A stretch of DNA of 64,000 nucleotides from Calycina herbarum (taxonomy: Eukaryota; Ascomycota; Leotiomycetes; Helotiales; Pezizellaceae). The stretch spans positions 310,001 through 374,000 of the forward strand of contig LLEY01000016.1 of the NCBI GenBank assembly GCA_001414485.1, in the 5' to 3' direction. The notes under the pieces were generated by a model that was not told the origin of the DNA, made no database searches, and saw only the letters and a list, made by a program, of their open reading frames with translations. The position numbers were made by a program, and so were the translations under genes. Below are positions 42,802 to 56,227 of this stretch, in pieces (position 1 is the first letter of the stretch; each line of letters starts with the position of its first letter).

Positions 42802-43257
42802 TATTACGAATTATACTTAGTATAGTAAGTAGTCTAGATAGCGTTCTAATAGAATAAGATATAACGTCTAGGAAATAGAAGGTAACATAGAAGGAAGTCT
42901 ATAATATAGAGGTATTTAGAGATTCTAGGATCTTACTATTAGAAGTACGTCAGAGGTCACGTGATATAAGAGATCATCTAGGTCGACTAGCGACCTAGAC
43001 GACCTAGTCGACTAGAATAACAGGCGATTCTATCTATCTAGAAGAGACAAAGGTTTTATATAAGACTAGCACGTCTACTATTAGATAGAAGCTTCGTACT
43101 TAACTTTAGTTATTAATCTTATTATCTTATTTAATATCTTTAATATAAGTAATAAGTTTAATTCTAAGTAAATAATCTAGTATATCTATACTTCTTATCT
43201 ATATACTAATCTTTAAGACTTAGTTATCTTTATTTAGTTTATTTAAGTTTTATTATA
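42802..43257 (+). repeat. 5' LTR of the outer Gypsy
   Basis: 456 bp, from TATTACGAATTATACTTAG (mutated TGTTACGA...) to TTTTATTATA. It matches 50472-50924 and 61763-62227. The text CACGTCTACTATTAGATAGA and the downstream half also match the LTRs of the element at 19651-26389, so all are one superfamily lineage. Confidence 0.88.
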
Positions 43258-43288
43258 CTTTAAACACCTGCTTAGAAGTTCAGTCGCT

Positions 43289-44431
43289 ATAGCTCTAACA
43301 ACCTTCGCCGCTACTACTAGCTTAAATACTAGTCGAACTAACGTTATAAGAATATCTAGAAATACTACTAGAGAAACACCTGCTAGTATATAACCAGCTA
43401 AGGACGACGATAACATTAGTATACTAGACGCTTCTAAACCTTATAAGGTTAAAGTACTTAAAACTATTAAGGTTAAAATAATAGACACGTATTATAGAAA
43501 ACGAAAGAAACTTAACTCGTTTCTTCTCTAAATAGATATCTACTTTAATATTAATATAGATAAATTCAAAGGTAATTATAATTTATAAACTATCTTTACT
43601 ATCTTCTACTTTAAAGAACTAGTATTAGAATAGGCTTAGCTATATTTAAAAGATTTCTTTAAATACGAGAATATAAACAGAGCTATAGAGATAACTAAGA
43701 TTATATTTAAATCTTAGAGAGGATTTAAAGTAACTATTAAGAAAGTCTTTAAAGACTTCGATATAATCTAGACTACTATATATAAGCTTTTAGATTTATA
43801 CTAAACTAGATTAGTAATAGATTATACTAATAAATTCTAATATAATAAGACGAAGATAAGATAAGATACTATTACTCTTATAGAACTCTTTTATAGAGGA
43901 TTAAAGATATATATTTATAAGAAAATAACTAAATAGAATATATAGTTTTAAACTATTATAAGTATAATAGAAGGAGTTATCTAGTTAGATAACCGCTTAT
44001 ACGAATTTAAAAAGAGTAACCCTAGATATAAAGAAGAGAGTAAGAGACTAGAGAAGTAGAAGCACGCCCGCGCTAATAAGTATAGTAAGAAGGCAAACGT
44101 TATATAGAAAAAGACCTTTCTAGAGAAAGACGAGCTCTTCTAGAAGGAACGTAATTAATAGCGAGACTAGTAACTCTATTATACCTGTAGTAAACTAGGC
44201 TATAGAGTAACCGATTATAGTTAGAAGAAAACGAAATCTTAGAAGAGAAAGAAATAGGTTAATACTACTATCTAAATAGAAGTAGTATTACTTGATTAGA
44301 TTAAGCTTATAGATAATAAGCTTAAGACTAGAGAATATAGTACGTAGATTATAACAGACGCTTTAGATACTATAATAAGTATTATATATCTATAACTAGA
44401 TAAAGAAATCAAGTTATAAGCTAGTAAGATA
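43289..44431 (+). pseudogene. Gag of the outer Gypsy, RIP-inactivated
   Basis: The start codon is ATA where the inner copy has ATG. Frame blocks include VKVLKTIKVKIIDTYYRKRK and DFFKYENINRAIEITKIIFK, shared with the inner Gypsy, and a terminal knuckle remnant LYYTCSKLGYRVTDY, with Tyr at expected Cys and His positions. Interrupted by many TAA/TAG. Confidence 0.75.
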
Positions 44432-44433
44432 TA

Positions 44434-45567
44434 ACGTGTTTCATAAGCGAGTCGCCTATATAAGCGAGTCGCCTACTTTTTCAACCTAGTGTTATTATAA
44501 TATAAAATACTTAATACTATACAAAGTTATTATTACTATAGAAGCTATCTAGTATTCTTTAGAACTTTCGCTATCTTCTATATCTAATATTTCTACCTAA
44601 TAAGTATAAGAATTATACCTAGTTTTACTATAACAGCTATAGTACCTGTCTACGCGAACTCTCTTCCTAGACTCTTTACCTTGTTTCTGGCTACTATTTT
44701 CCTTAGATATAATTAAATCAGCTTATTATTTATCTAGCTATTATTACTAACCTTAATTACCTAATCGTATAGTATATATATATCTTAGTACTAGGTAGAA
44801 ATAAGTACTTTGCCTACGAATATAATAAATAACAGAATTGCTTATCTTATTATATTAACTCTCTAAATAACTATAACCTACTCGCAATTACCTAGCTGAA
44901 CTTGCTTTCGCTTCCTACGCGTTTCTAAGCTTGTAATAACAAGTTAGAACGAAATAACTCCTATTATAAAGCCACTTTCGTTAAAGTTATAAATATTCTT
45001 ATCTTAAATACTATATTTCTCTTTAATAGACTATATAAGCGTAAACTATAGGCTAATAACTCGCAGATCCTCAGTTAAAGCTCGCTAACGATTGTACGAA
45101 CGACTCTATCGAGTTTTAAGCTTAGGTGTACGTTTTATAAAGTTATCTAGCTAGTTCCTACCTATAGGCTTTCTGTTACACTCTCTTAGTAGATTGTTAG
45201 CTATATCTCGTACTATATCTCTTATAGGCGAAAACCCTCGCGAATCTAACTCTAATATATATCTGACTATTGCCTCCTCCTCTAGCTTTGTAAGCTTTTT
45301 CGAATTAGACTAGTAATCGCGTTATAAGAGCTTTCCGGCGCGTCGATTAGAGAGAGTCTTTCGAGAAATATAGTAAATCTTTACAGCGCTTTGTTCGGTT
45401 AATAACGCGTTGTTTTCGAGTTCTTAGGTTGCTAAAATGATATTAGCTTCTTAAGAAGGTAATTAAACGTTGTAGTATTAAGCTATTATGATTTAAAGGT
45501 AGTATATAGTACGCGACGAGGAAAGTAGGCGACTCGCTTATATAGGCGACTCGCTTGTGAAACACGT
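44434..45567 (-). mobile_element. Fot1/pogo-like DNA transposon P1, internally deleted (1134 bp)
   Basis: Ends ACGTGTTTCATAAGCGAGTC and its inverse, with TA outside (44432-44433, 45568-45569). Each terminus has two tandem 17-base units (AAGCGAGTCGCCTATAT, AAGCGAGTCGCCTACTT). A minus-strand transposase fragment near 44950-45010 reads NIYNFNESGF (the family has NFDETGF). Too short for a full element of about 1.85 kb; the later catalytic region seems deleted. Confidence 0.85.
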
Positions 45568-45569
45568 TA

Positions 45570-46298
45570 GAATACTAATAATAATAGAGATCTACTTCTT
45601 AAAGAATATTATAATATATAGTTAAAAATAGAATATAAATTATTACTATTAACGAGTTTAGTAGAATTATTAAAATTAGTATCTAATTCGTTAGAGGTAA
45701 ATCCTAGAATATATAAGCCTAAATAAGATAAGATATAGGCATTTATTAGAATCTTTAAGAGAAGGAATAGATAGGTATATATAGAAAGCTAGAAACCTAA
45801 CTTTTAGAGCTTATATTCTACTTAAGGAATTAAACCTACTATCTTAACTACTTATATCATAGTATAGAATAACTAGGATTAAGTAACTATAGTTAGCTCT
45901 ATTACTAGAAGAGAAAGTATTAAATTTAAGAAACTAGGACTAGAGTAGATAGTATCTAATAACTACCTAGAAGAGAGAGATATATAGATAGTTACTAATC
46001 TAAAAGATAATACTACTAAGTAATAGTAGTCTTATTTAAAAGAATTTAATAAATATAATAGATATTTAAAGTTAGATATTACTACCTATCTATCTAGTTA
46101 GAATTATAGTTTAGTAATTAATAAGAAATACTAGGTATTAAAGATAGAAAAAGAAGTTACTATATTATTTAAAAGATTAGAAGATTAGTAGATATTTAGA
46201 GTTATTAAGATAAACCTCTAAGCTACTCTAATCTAGGAATTTTACTAATCTAAAAAGAGTAAATAATAAGTTACTAAAGTTTTATATAAAACAACTAT
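45570..46298 (+). pseudogene. Outer Gypsy gag-pol spacer, RIP-mutated
   Basis: Continuation of the outer Gypsy between P1 and P2, parallel to about 52050-52430 of the inner copy. No diagnostic motif survives in this piece. Confidence 0.6.
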
Positions 46299-46300
46299 TA

Positions 46301-48158
46301 ACGTTATCTATAAGCGAGTATAATATATAAGTAAATATAACACGGAATCGTACTACTCTAATAAAAATTATAATTAACTATCTATAATAAACAAAATTAA
46401 TTAAAACTACTCTAATTCCTCCTCTTTAGATATATTAATATTAATTTTATAGATACGTATATTATAACTAGTATTACTATATCGTTTACAGCGTCGTTCT
46501 CTTAGTCGGAGTCTAGTAGCTACCTCTCCCTCTTTATTCTCTTCCTATTCTATAGCACTCTAGATATTCTTCTAGAATAAAAGGTTCTGTCTCTCTTATA
46601 AAGTTAATGTTCCTCCTTAATAAACACGTGTCTTTCTAGCTCTTCGACGCTTACTTAGGGTTTTATTTACCTCTCGAAGGTCCTAGACCTCTGTCTTTAA
46701 TAATATAACCTAGTATATTATCTTCTATACTCTTTTTATAAATTAGTTAATTACCTAGAAAATTGAAGTCAGCGAGCTATTTTAATATATAGAAATATAG
46801 GATTTTAGGAATTCAGATTATAAAGTCGCTTTAATTAGGTTATTCGAGGTCTTTGAAACCTATAGAGATAGGTTAATAGCTGATTTAGAGGGTGTTAGTA
46901 TACGTAGCTTAATATCTAGTAGAGATATTATACTTTCTAGATTAAATAGAATAAGCCTAGCTCCTCGGAAGCCCTGTCGAATATTTATTAGCGTTATAGC
47001 TTACTAGAAGACGGTATAGAAGACAGGTAAAAAGTCGGCTTTTATAATATATATAATATATCTTCGTATTATATCTTTAATATACCGCTTATATACCTGC
47101 TTTAGTAGGCTAAAACAACCGACGTCGAGAGGCTAAAGAAGATAAGACGAATAAGAAGGTATATAGAAGGTAATAATATTATTCTCTTTATAATAAAGCT
47201 TAAAATCTATTAAGTAGTAGCTCTTATAGCTATCGAGGATAAGTAGACGGTATATTCTAATTATCTAACCTCTAGTATACTTGTTAAAGTACTAAAGCTA
47301 TTTAAGACCTCTTTTATTTATTATCTAACCGTTATCGCTTATAGCAATACGCTAGTCCTTTGGTAATTCACTATTTTCATACTATAGCGCGAGGTAGTAT
47401 TTGCTAGCGACGATAATAAACGGAGAGACTGTGTAGCTATAGGAACTAATACTCTAAATAACTATAATCTATTCTCTATTACCTTACTAAGCTATTTTCA
47501 GCCTCCTACGTCTTTTAGTACTTATAACTACTATTTCTATTAAGATAATATCTATTATAAAGCCTGTCTCGTCAAAGTTATAGATATCTTTATCTTAGAT
47601 ACTATATTTAGTAGTTATATTTTAAACTAGTTAGAACTACGTAGAAATCGTATTAAGGTCTTTATATTAGACTCTCTAGTAATTATACTTCTAATAAAGA
47701 CACGTTTATAAGACTTGTTATCGCTTTATAAAGTTAGAAGCCTAGTTTCTACTAATAGATACCGTGTTATAGTTATAGAGTAGTTAGTTTACTATATCTA
47801 TTATACTAGTAAGTCTAGAAGGAAATACGTATATATCGAGGTTAAGAATATATTAAACTATTACTAACTCCTCTAGATCTATAAGCTTTCGAGATTTAGA
47901 TATAGAATCGTGTTATAAAGGTTAACTATGTCGTCGGCGACCTAGTATACTATAATCGACTCTATAGATTATAGCAGCGGCTCTAGCGCTTAAATCACGG
48001 TTACGATCTATAGCCTAACTAGCTAGGAGAATTTTTCTTTCGTCGCTTTTGTTTTATATCGTTAGTTATAGTAGTATTCGAGTTTTAGTTAGAGTAACAC
48101 GTCTCGTATAATTCTATGTTATATTCACTTATATATTACACTCGCTTATAAATAACGT
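46301..48158 (-). mobile_element. Fot1/pogo-like DNA transposon P2 (1858 bp)
   Basis: Terminal repeats of more than 50 bp, starting ACGTTATCTATAAGCGAGTA, with TA at 46299-46300 and 48159-48160. The length is typical of complete Fot1/Pot2-class elements. On the minus strand, near 47550-47600, the first catalytic motif reads DIYNFDETGF, still with Asp. Stops throughout. Two 17-base units are again present in the terminus. Confidence 0.88.
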
Positions 48159-48160
48159 TA

Positions 48161-49140
48161 AATAGGTTTAGTATAAACTATATACTATATTAGACTAGTT
48201 AATAAAGAAACGTTTTATAAGAACACTTCTAGAACCTAAGAGAACTATAGAAGATAGTCTAATATATAAGATAGTCTTTTCTAATAATAAAAAGGTAATA
48301 TTCTTCTTAAGCTTTCTAAAAGAAGATACTAGTAAACAAAGATTTAAGGTTTATTATATTAAACTAGAAAGTTATACTACTATAGAGGAATAGTAGCTTA
48401 TAGTAATAACGAAGATAAGAGAGAAGGAACTCTAAGTCTTAGTTAACTCTAGAGTAATAAGTAATTTCCTTTCTCTAATAGCTCTAAAGAAGCTAAACGT
48501 TCTAATTAATAGTATAAAGCTATACTACCTAGAAGTAGTTAATAGAATAGATATTATATACTAGAATAGAATTATTAATTAGTAAACTATTCTAATAAAA
48601 ATCAATATTAAAGAATACTACTTAGATATATAATTTAATATTATTAAAATAGAAAGTAAGAAAGTAATACTTAGTATACTATAGATTTAAGAATATAATC
48701 TAGATATTAACTAGAAAGCTTAAATAATAACCTTTAGCTAATATAAATATATAGGCTTATATTTATAACTATAAGACTAGAACGAGGTTAGCGCTACCTC
48801 TTCTAATATACTAGAACACCTAGCCTAGAGTCTTCTATAGGTTAGTAAGACAGCTGATAACGAAATACCTATATAGTATAAAGAATTTAAAGCTTTGTTT
48901 AAAAACCTAGAAGACTTACGAGCCTTACTAGAACATCGCTTATAGAATTACGAGATTAAACTAAAAAAGAGTTATAATCTTAAAAAGTAGAAGCTTTAGT
49001 TATATAACTAGAAAAACCTATAGAGAATAGAAAGTTATATAAAAGAAGATATTAAGAAGAGATATATTAGGAAATCTAAGTTACTAATTACTTTAAATAT
49101 ACTTATTATTAATAAAAAGAATAACCTAGATAAAAGAGTA
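48161..49140 (+). pseudogene. Outer Gypsy protease/RT N-terminal region
   Basis: Frame parallel to 53440-54430 of the inner Gypsy, with blocks such as FLLSFLKEDTSKQRFKVYYI and NRIDIIYQNRIINQQTI (Gln from TAG). Interrupted by RIP stops. It ends exactly at the TA where P3 inserted. Confidence 0.7.
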
Positions 49141-50471
49141 TAACGTGGTTTATCAGAACCTGGCGTATATTAAGACCTAGCGTATATCAGGACCTGGCGT
49201 ACTTTTCCTTAGCATTTAACTTTGAATATTAATAAATTAACTATAACATATTAAATTAACTATAACTACTTAGAATCCGAAGAATTAGACATATCTACAT
49301 CTATTTAATAAGTTCGTATATTATAACCAGCTTTTCCGTAAGTGCTACAACGCTGTCTAGACGATTACCTCTCCTTCTTATTACCCCTCTCTATACGTAA
49401 GTCGCGTCGTACTTGCTTATTAACGTTCTTTTAAGTTAAAAGATCTTAGACATCCTCTACTATAAGTGCCCCTCCTTGACATATACGAGTCTTTTTAGCT
49501 CTACGGCGTTTGCTTAAGGCTTTATTCGCTGCTCGAAGAGTACGTACTTCAGTAGACAACAAGGTTATCTCATAGGCTATTCGCTCTATACCTTTTGCTA
49601 ATATAGCAACTGTCTTAAATAGTAGAGTCGGCGAGCTCCCCTAGTAACAGGTAATCCGTTTCTAAACAAGAGTCGATTATAAGAGCGCTTTAGTAGGGTT
49701 TAAGAGAGTCTAGGAGATCCAAGTGTTAGAATTAGCAGTAGAGGGTCTTAAGAGAGTTAGAGTCTATAACCTTACGTCAAGCTTTGAAAGTACTACTTAC
49801 GAGTTAAAAGGCACTAGGCCAGCTCTATAGAATCCAGCTTAAGCGTTCTAGACTGTTATTAATTCTTTATATACTGTTATAAAAGCTAAAAAGAACTCCA
49901 CCTTCGTAATATAGTTGATATAGGCTTTAATATACTAAAGTATCTAATATTAAGTAGTTAGGTTATATAGGATAAGTAGAGAGGTAGTCTAAGAGTTATA
50001 ATATTATATACTTTATAATACTCTTGAAATTCAGCTGATTTATAACTCTTATGCCTATCTAATACCAGTATTCGATATAGACCCTTTATACGACTAGTAG
50101 TATGTTTATCGAAGTGTTTTAGCTATTCTAGACCTGTCTTGTTATTTATCTATCTGTTACTTATTAGTTTAATAACCTAGTCGTATAGAAGGCCGCCGTC
50201 TATATACTAATTTATAAGATGATTCTTCTCTTAGACGACTAAAAATAGAGGGACATCTCAACCCTCGCTATTGATATAAGCAATTGCTATAGCCTATTCC
50301 CGATTACCTAGCTGAACTGCCTTACCTCTACTACGTCGATCTACACGTGTAATAACTATTATAGAGCAAATCACACCTATTATAAAGCCCGTTTCGTCGA
50401 AGTTATAGAAATTGTAATCTAAAACGCTGTATTTCGCTCTTATATTTTACACAAGTCGGAACCACGCGCTA

Positions 50472-50924
50472 TATTACGAACTACGGTTACGTAGTAAGTA
50501 GTCTAGACAGCGTTCTAATAGAATAAGGTATAACATCCGAGAAGAGAAGGTAATACACGAGGAAATCAGTAATACGAAGGATATTAGGGATTTTAGGATC
50601 TTACTATTATGGTAATGTTGGAAGTCACGTGCGGTTATGTGACATGATCGCCTACATCGCTCTGATCGCTTTAATCGCGAGCGACGCGAGCGATATAAGC
50701 GATGTATTTAGGAATAAAGGTTCTATATAAGACTAGCACGTCTGCTATTAGATAGGAGCTTCGTACTTAACTTTAGTTATTAATCTTATTATCTTATTTG
50801 ATATCTTTGATATAAGTAACGAGTTTACTTCTAAGTAAACAACTTAGCGTATCTATACTTCTTACTTGTATACTAACCTTCGAGACTTAGTTATCTTTGT
50901 TTAGTTCGTTTAAGTTTCGTTATA
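50472..50924 (+). repeat. 5' LTR of the inner Gypsy (453 bp)
   Basis: From TATTACGAACTACGGTTACG to GTTTCGTTATA, aligned with the outer LTRs. It retains GC-rich text such as CGCGAGCGACGCGAGCG near 50677. It is followed by CTTTGAGTACCTGCTTAGAAG, the conserved sequence where a primer-binding site is expected; this does not start with TGG. Confidence 0.88.
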
Positions 50925-50955
50925 CTTTGAGTACCTGCTTAGAAGTTCAGTCGCT

Positions 50956-53900
50956 ATGGCCCTAGCAACCCCCGCAGTAGCTAGCTCGAATGCTAGTTAA
51001 GTTAACGTCGTAGGAACATCTGGAAATGTGACTAGAAGAACACCTACTAGTATATAGTTAACTAGGAACGACGACAATGTTAGTATACCAGACGCCTCCG
51101 AGTCTTATAAGGTTAAAGTACTTGAATCGATTAAAGTTAAGATACTAGATACGTATTATAGGAAGCGAAAGGAACTCGACTTATTCCTTCTCTAAATAGA
51201 CATCTATTTTAACTTTAACGCTAATAAGTTCGAAGGTAATTATAATTTATAAACTATCTTTACTATCTCCTATCTTAGAGGATTAGTATTAGAATAGACC
51301 TAGCTATACTTAGAGAACTTCTTTAAGAATAAGAATAAAGACGGAAAGATAGAATTAACTAAGATTATATTTAAATCTTAGAGAAGATTTAAGATAACTA
51401 TTAGAAAAGTCTTTAAAGACTTTAATATAATCTAAACAGCTGTATATAAGCTTTTAGAATTATACTAGACCGGATCTGTAATAGATTACGCTAATGAATT
51501 TCAACGTTATAGAACGAAGTTAGAATAAGATACGATCGCTCTTATAGAACTATTTTATAGAGGATTAAAGATATATATCTATAAGGAAATAGCTAAGTAG
51601 AATATATAATTCTTAACTATTATAGGTATAATTAAAGAAGTTGTCTAGCTAGACAACTACTTATATAAATTTAGGAAGAGTAACTCTAGGTACGAGGAAA
51701 AGAGTAAAGAGTTAGAGAAGTAGAAGTACTCTTATACTAATAGACATGGTAAGGAGGTAAACGCTATATAGAAGAAAACCTTTCTAAAGAAAGAAGAACT
51801 TTTCTAGAAAGAGTAAAATCGTTGATATAAGTAGAACTTATGTTATAATTATAGCCTTCTAGGTTATAGAGTAAATAAGTATAGTAAGAAGAAAGACTCT
51901 AAGGAAAAGAAATAAATTAATACTACTGTTTAATAATAGGTAGCCTTAACTGATTATATTAAACTTATAGATAAGAAGCTTAAGATACAAGGATATAGAA
52001 CCTAGATTGAAAATAATAAAAGAATTAGTAGTATATAAGATACTAATAATAATAGGGATCTAGTCCTTAAAGAATATTATAATATATAATTAGTAATAGA
52101 ATTCGAGTAACCTCTTTAAGTAGAATACGAATTACTACTATCAACTAGTTCTTTAGAGATATCGGATTTATCTTCTAGTTTAGAAGAAGGAATAAGAAAT
52201 AAAGACCTCGAAGTTAGAGAAACTTAGGCTTTTCTTAGAACCTTTAAATAAGGAAATCGATAAGTATATATTAATAACTAGAAACTAGACTTCTAGAGTC
52301 CTTATATAATATAGAGAGTTAACCTAACTATTTTAATAATATATATAGTTATAAGAAATAACCTTAAGATAATAACTTTAGTTAGCCTAATTACTAGGTA
52401 AGAAACTATTAAGGATAAAGAACCTATATATATATTACGGACCTAGCCACCGCCGAGCACGTGACTCGCGTACGGCTGCTCGCCGGCGTCCGCAAAGCCT
52501 GCTATTCCTAGCCTGGCCTAGAACTATTCCTACCTAGGCTAGGAACCATTTCTATAAACGGATCGACATTTCTATAACTTATCGATTCCTTGGCTATCTC
52601 TATATTATAGGACCTCTAGAAGTCTCCTCTTTCCTTCTCTTCTCTTCTATAGCTTTAGATCTTCAATTGAACTACCTCTTACTTCTCTGATTATCCGCTA
52701 CACCTGTGTATACTACAGGTAAGGATAACTACTAGAGGGCTAGCAGATTGGGTTTGTTATAATATAACTAACTACGAATTAAAGGATCTACTTATCTTAA
52801 GGTTAGAGACGTATAGAAGGTATATAATATTTTAAATAAGAATAGTATATAGATATAGCAAGTTCTAATAGGATTTAAGAGACGAATTAAAAACCCTTTC
52901 CTTAGAATACTACCTAAAGATATTATACTAAAGGAGTTTAAGCGATATATCGTAGTTATGTTAATTAGAAATAATAGGCTAGTATTTAGAAAATATAACT
53001 TATAACAACTATTTAGTATACTATTTTAGGAGTAAAGAGAGCTTAATATAACTAGATAGGCTAAAACGGAACTAGAAGAATTATACTACCTATTAATAGG
53101 AGAACTATAGTTTATAGAAACAGTTTAGAAAACGATAGTATAATAGATACGATATAAACTAAGTCTAACCTTAGACTAGTTATCGTAGAAACGGTTTAAA
53201 GAGATGTTACTAGAATCTACTAGAATAGTAGAATATTATTAGATATACGAAGTAGTATTATTAGATAAAGAAGAAGTAGTATTCTTTTCTTAGTCCTAGA
53301 TTTAAGCTATTAGAGAAAAGAATTCAAAGGACTATATATTTAAGGTTTACTATATAAAACTAGAGATAAGTATACTAGAGGCTACTTTAGATTATCTATA
53401 TATAGAAGAGCTATAGTCTATAGAGGCTATTATAGAAACCAGTTATAAATAGATCTAATATAATTATAGATAAACACTAAAACGATTTATAAAAGGAGTT
53501 CCTAAGATAATAGGAATCCTAGAATATAGATTAATATATAAGATAGTATATACTAATAAGGAAAGAGTAAGATTCTTTCTATAGTATAAGAACGAGGAAA
53601 GACGAAATTATAATTATAAAAATCGATCTTTCAAAGTCTAATATATTAAAGCAAAGTTAGACGCCACTTTAAGAGAAATATAGTTAGTAGTAACTATAGA
53701 AATAAGAGAGAAGAAGTTATAAGTTATAATAGACTTAGAAGTAATAAGTAACTTTATTTCCCTAATAGCTTAAGAAAAGCTAAACGTTCTAATTAAAAAG
53801 ATAAGACTATATTAATTAGAGGTAGTTAATAGAATAGACGTTATATATTAAAATAGGATTATTAATTAATAAACTATCTTAACAAAAATCAATATTAAAG

Positions 53901-56227
53901 GATACTACTTAGATATATAATTCGATATTATTAAAATAGGAAGTAAGGAAGTAATACTTAGTATATTATAGATTTAGGAATATAATCTAGAAATCGACTA
54001 GAAAGCTAGGAAGATAACTTTTAGTTAATATAAATATAAGAGTTTATGTTTATAACTTTAAAGCTAGAATAAGGTTAGTACTACCTCTTCTAAAGTACTA
54101 GGACACCTTGCTTAGGGTACTCTATAGGTTAGTAAGAAAGCTGATAATGAAATATCTATATAGTATAGAGAATTTAAAGCTTTGTTCGAAAACCTAGAAG
54201 ACTTATAAGCTTTACTAGAATATCGCTTATAAGATTATAAGATTAAATTAAAAGAGGGTTATCACCTCTTAAAGTAGAAGCTTCGGTTATATAACTAGAA
54301 AAGCCTATAAAGAATAGAGAGTTATATAAAGGAAGGTATTAAGAAAGGTTATATTGGAAGATCTAAGTTACTAATTACCTTAAATATACGTATTATTAAG
54401 AAGAAAGATAACCTAGATAGAAGAGTATATATTAATTATTAGGAAGTAAATTACGTTATAGTTAAGAACGCTTATCTGCTACTACCTAGCTAATACTTAT
54501 AAGACAAGTTAGGTAAGGTAGTACGATTTACGAAATTAGATTAATAAAATACTTATAGACTTATATAAATAAAAACCAGAGATGAATAAAAGACAGTATT
54601 TACCTTACTATTAGGCCTTTACAAATACACAGTTATACTATTTAGACTTTATAACATACTAGCTATATATTAGAGATAAAATAATAATATTTTAGGAGAT
54701 CTTCTAAGAGTAATAGTAATTTATTACTTAGATAATATCTTAATCTTCTTAAAAAAAGAAGAAGAATATAAAAGACATGTTAGAGAGGTTTTATAATAAC
54801 TTATAAAAGTAAACTCTTAGTTGAAACTCTTAAAATACGAGTTTAGAGTAACTTAGACACTTTTCTTAAGATAGGTATTTAGCTTAAAGAAAATAGAAAT
54901 AGATCTAGCAAAGATCTAAGACATCTTAAACTAGAAATTACTAGAAAATATAAAAGATATATAGTCCTTCCTTAGATTTATAAACTTTTGCTATCTATTT
55001 ATATAAGACTATATAAAGATTACTAAACTAATAATAATACTAGTTAAGAAAGCTATTAAATTTATTTAGAATAAATAAGCTAAGGACGCTTTTTAAAAGA
55101 TTAAAGCAAGGTTTATAGAAAAACCTATTCTATATAACTTTAATATAGAAAAGCTAAGTATAATCGAAAGAGACGCCTTAGATATATTAATAAGTACGAT
55201 TTACCTATAACTAAATAAAAAGGGAAAACTTATATCTATTATATATTATTCTAAAACATTTAACCTAGTATAATAAAATTATAGTATATTTAACAAAGAG
55301 TTACTTACTATAGTACTAGCTTTAGAATACTAGAGAATTTATTTATAGCTAGTAAAACATCTAGTTACAGTTCTATCTAACTATAAGAATCTTAGGACAT
55401 TTATAATAACTAAGGAACTTATAACTAGATAATTAGCTAGATAGTTAAAGATATTAGAAGGATTTGATATTATTATTTAATATATAAAAGGAACGTTAAA
55501 TGCTTAAGCTAATACTCTTAGCTAAAAACCTAGATATAAGGGAAATAAAGAGTATAAAAGGATTATAATCTTAAAAACTCTTAAGAATAGAGACTTAGTA
55601 CCTACTATATACGAAATTATAGTAATAAATAATATTTAGATAAACAAAATTTAAAATATATATAAAGGTTATAACTAGTACGTAAAAGGGAAATTATAAG
55701 TCCCTAGCTCGTATATAAAGGAATTTATATAAGAATACTATACTACGCCTACTTATAGCTACTAAGGAATCCGTAGAACCCTTTAGAGAATAAGATAATA
55801 CTACTATGTTAATTAGCTATCTATAATAGTTAAGGAAGTAATAGTAGAATATAATACCTATATTAGGAATAAGGCTTCCTACTATACTCCTTATAGATAG
55901 ATAAACACTACTCTAATACTATAAATACCTTAGAAATTAATATTTATAGATTTTATTATTAAATTACTAAAATCTAAAGATCTAATAATAGGAGTTAAGT
56001 ATAACTTAATCCTAGTTATTATAAAACAACTTATAAAATATATAATTTTAGTAGTATATATAGAGTTAAGTATAGCTAAGGAATTAGTATTCGTATTCCT
56101 TAGAGAAGTAGTCTTAAGATATAGACTACTTAAAGAAATACTCTTAAATAGAGATAAACTCTTTATCTTAAAATTTTAGATCGCTCTTATAGAATAATTA
56201 GATACGAAGAGAAAGCTCTCTATAGCC
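50956..56227 (+). pseudogene. Gag-pol of the inner Gypsy, RIP-inactivated and truncated
   Basis: Gag starts at ATG 50956 (MALATPAVASSNAS). The knuckle near 51838-51890 reads LCYNYSLLGYRVNKY, with Tyr for Cys and His. A protease-like block near 53720-53760 reads VIIDLEVISNFISL. The reverse transcriptase near 54715-54750 reads YYLDNILIF (Asn for Asp). RNase H and integrase blocks follow (YTTPTYSYQGIRRTLQRIRQ, FIDFIIKLLKSKD, LNRDKLF). TAG/TAA replace Gln/Trp throughout. A solo LTR interrupts it at 52433-52761. No functional product. Confidence 0.82.
52433..52761 (-). mobile_element. Solo LTR, 329 bp, inverted copy, TSD ATATA
   Basis: The reverse complement of 18661-18989 at equal length, differing mainly by transitions. 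Flanked by ATATA at 52428-52432 and 52762-52766. It sits inside the gag-pol region of the inner Gypsy, so it is the youngest layer of this nest. GC-rich and clearly less RIP-mutated than the Gypsy around it. Confidence 0.93.

Larger units (their letters stand above)
50472..56227 (+). mobile_element. Inner Gypsy chromovirus, 3'-truncated, nested in P3
   Basis: Begins with a 5' LTR (50472-50924) and runs through gag, protease, reverse transcriptase, RNase H and part of integrase. It breaks off near 56227 right after KRKLSIA, before the third catalytic residue of integrase, with no chromodomain or 3' LTR. Less mutated than the outer copy in its first kilobase, consistent with later insertion. 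Confidence 0.85.
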
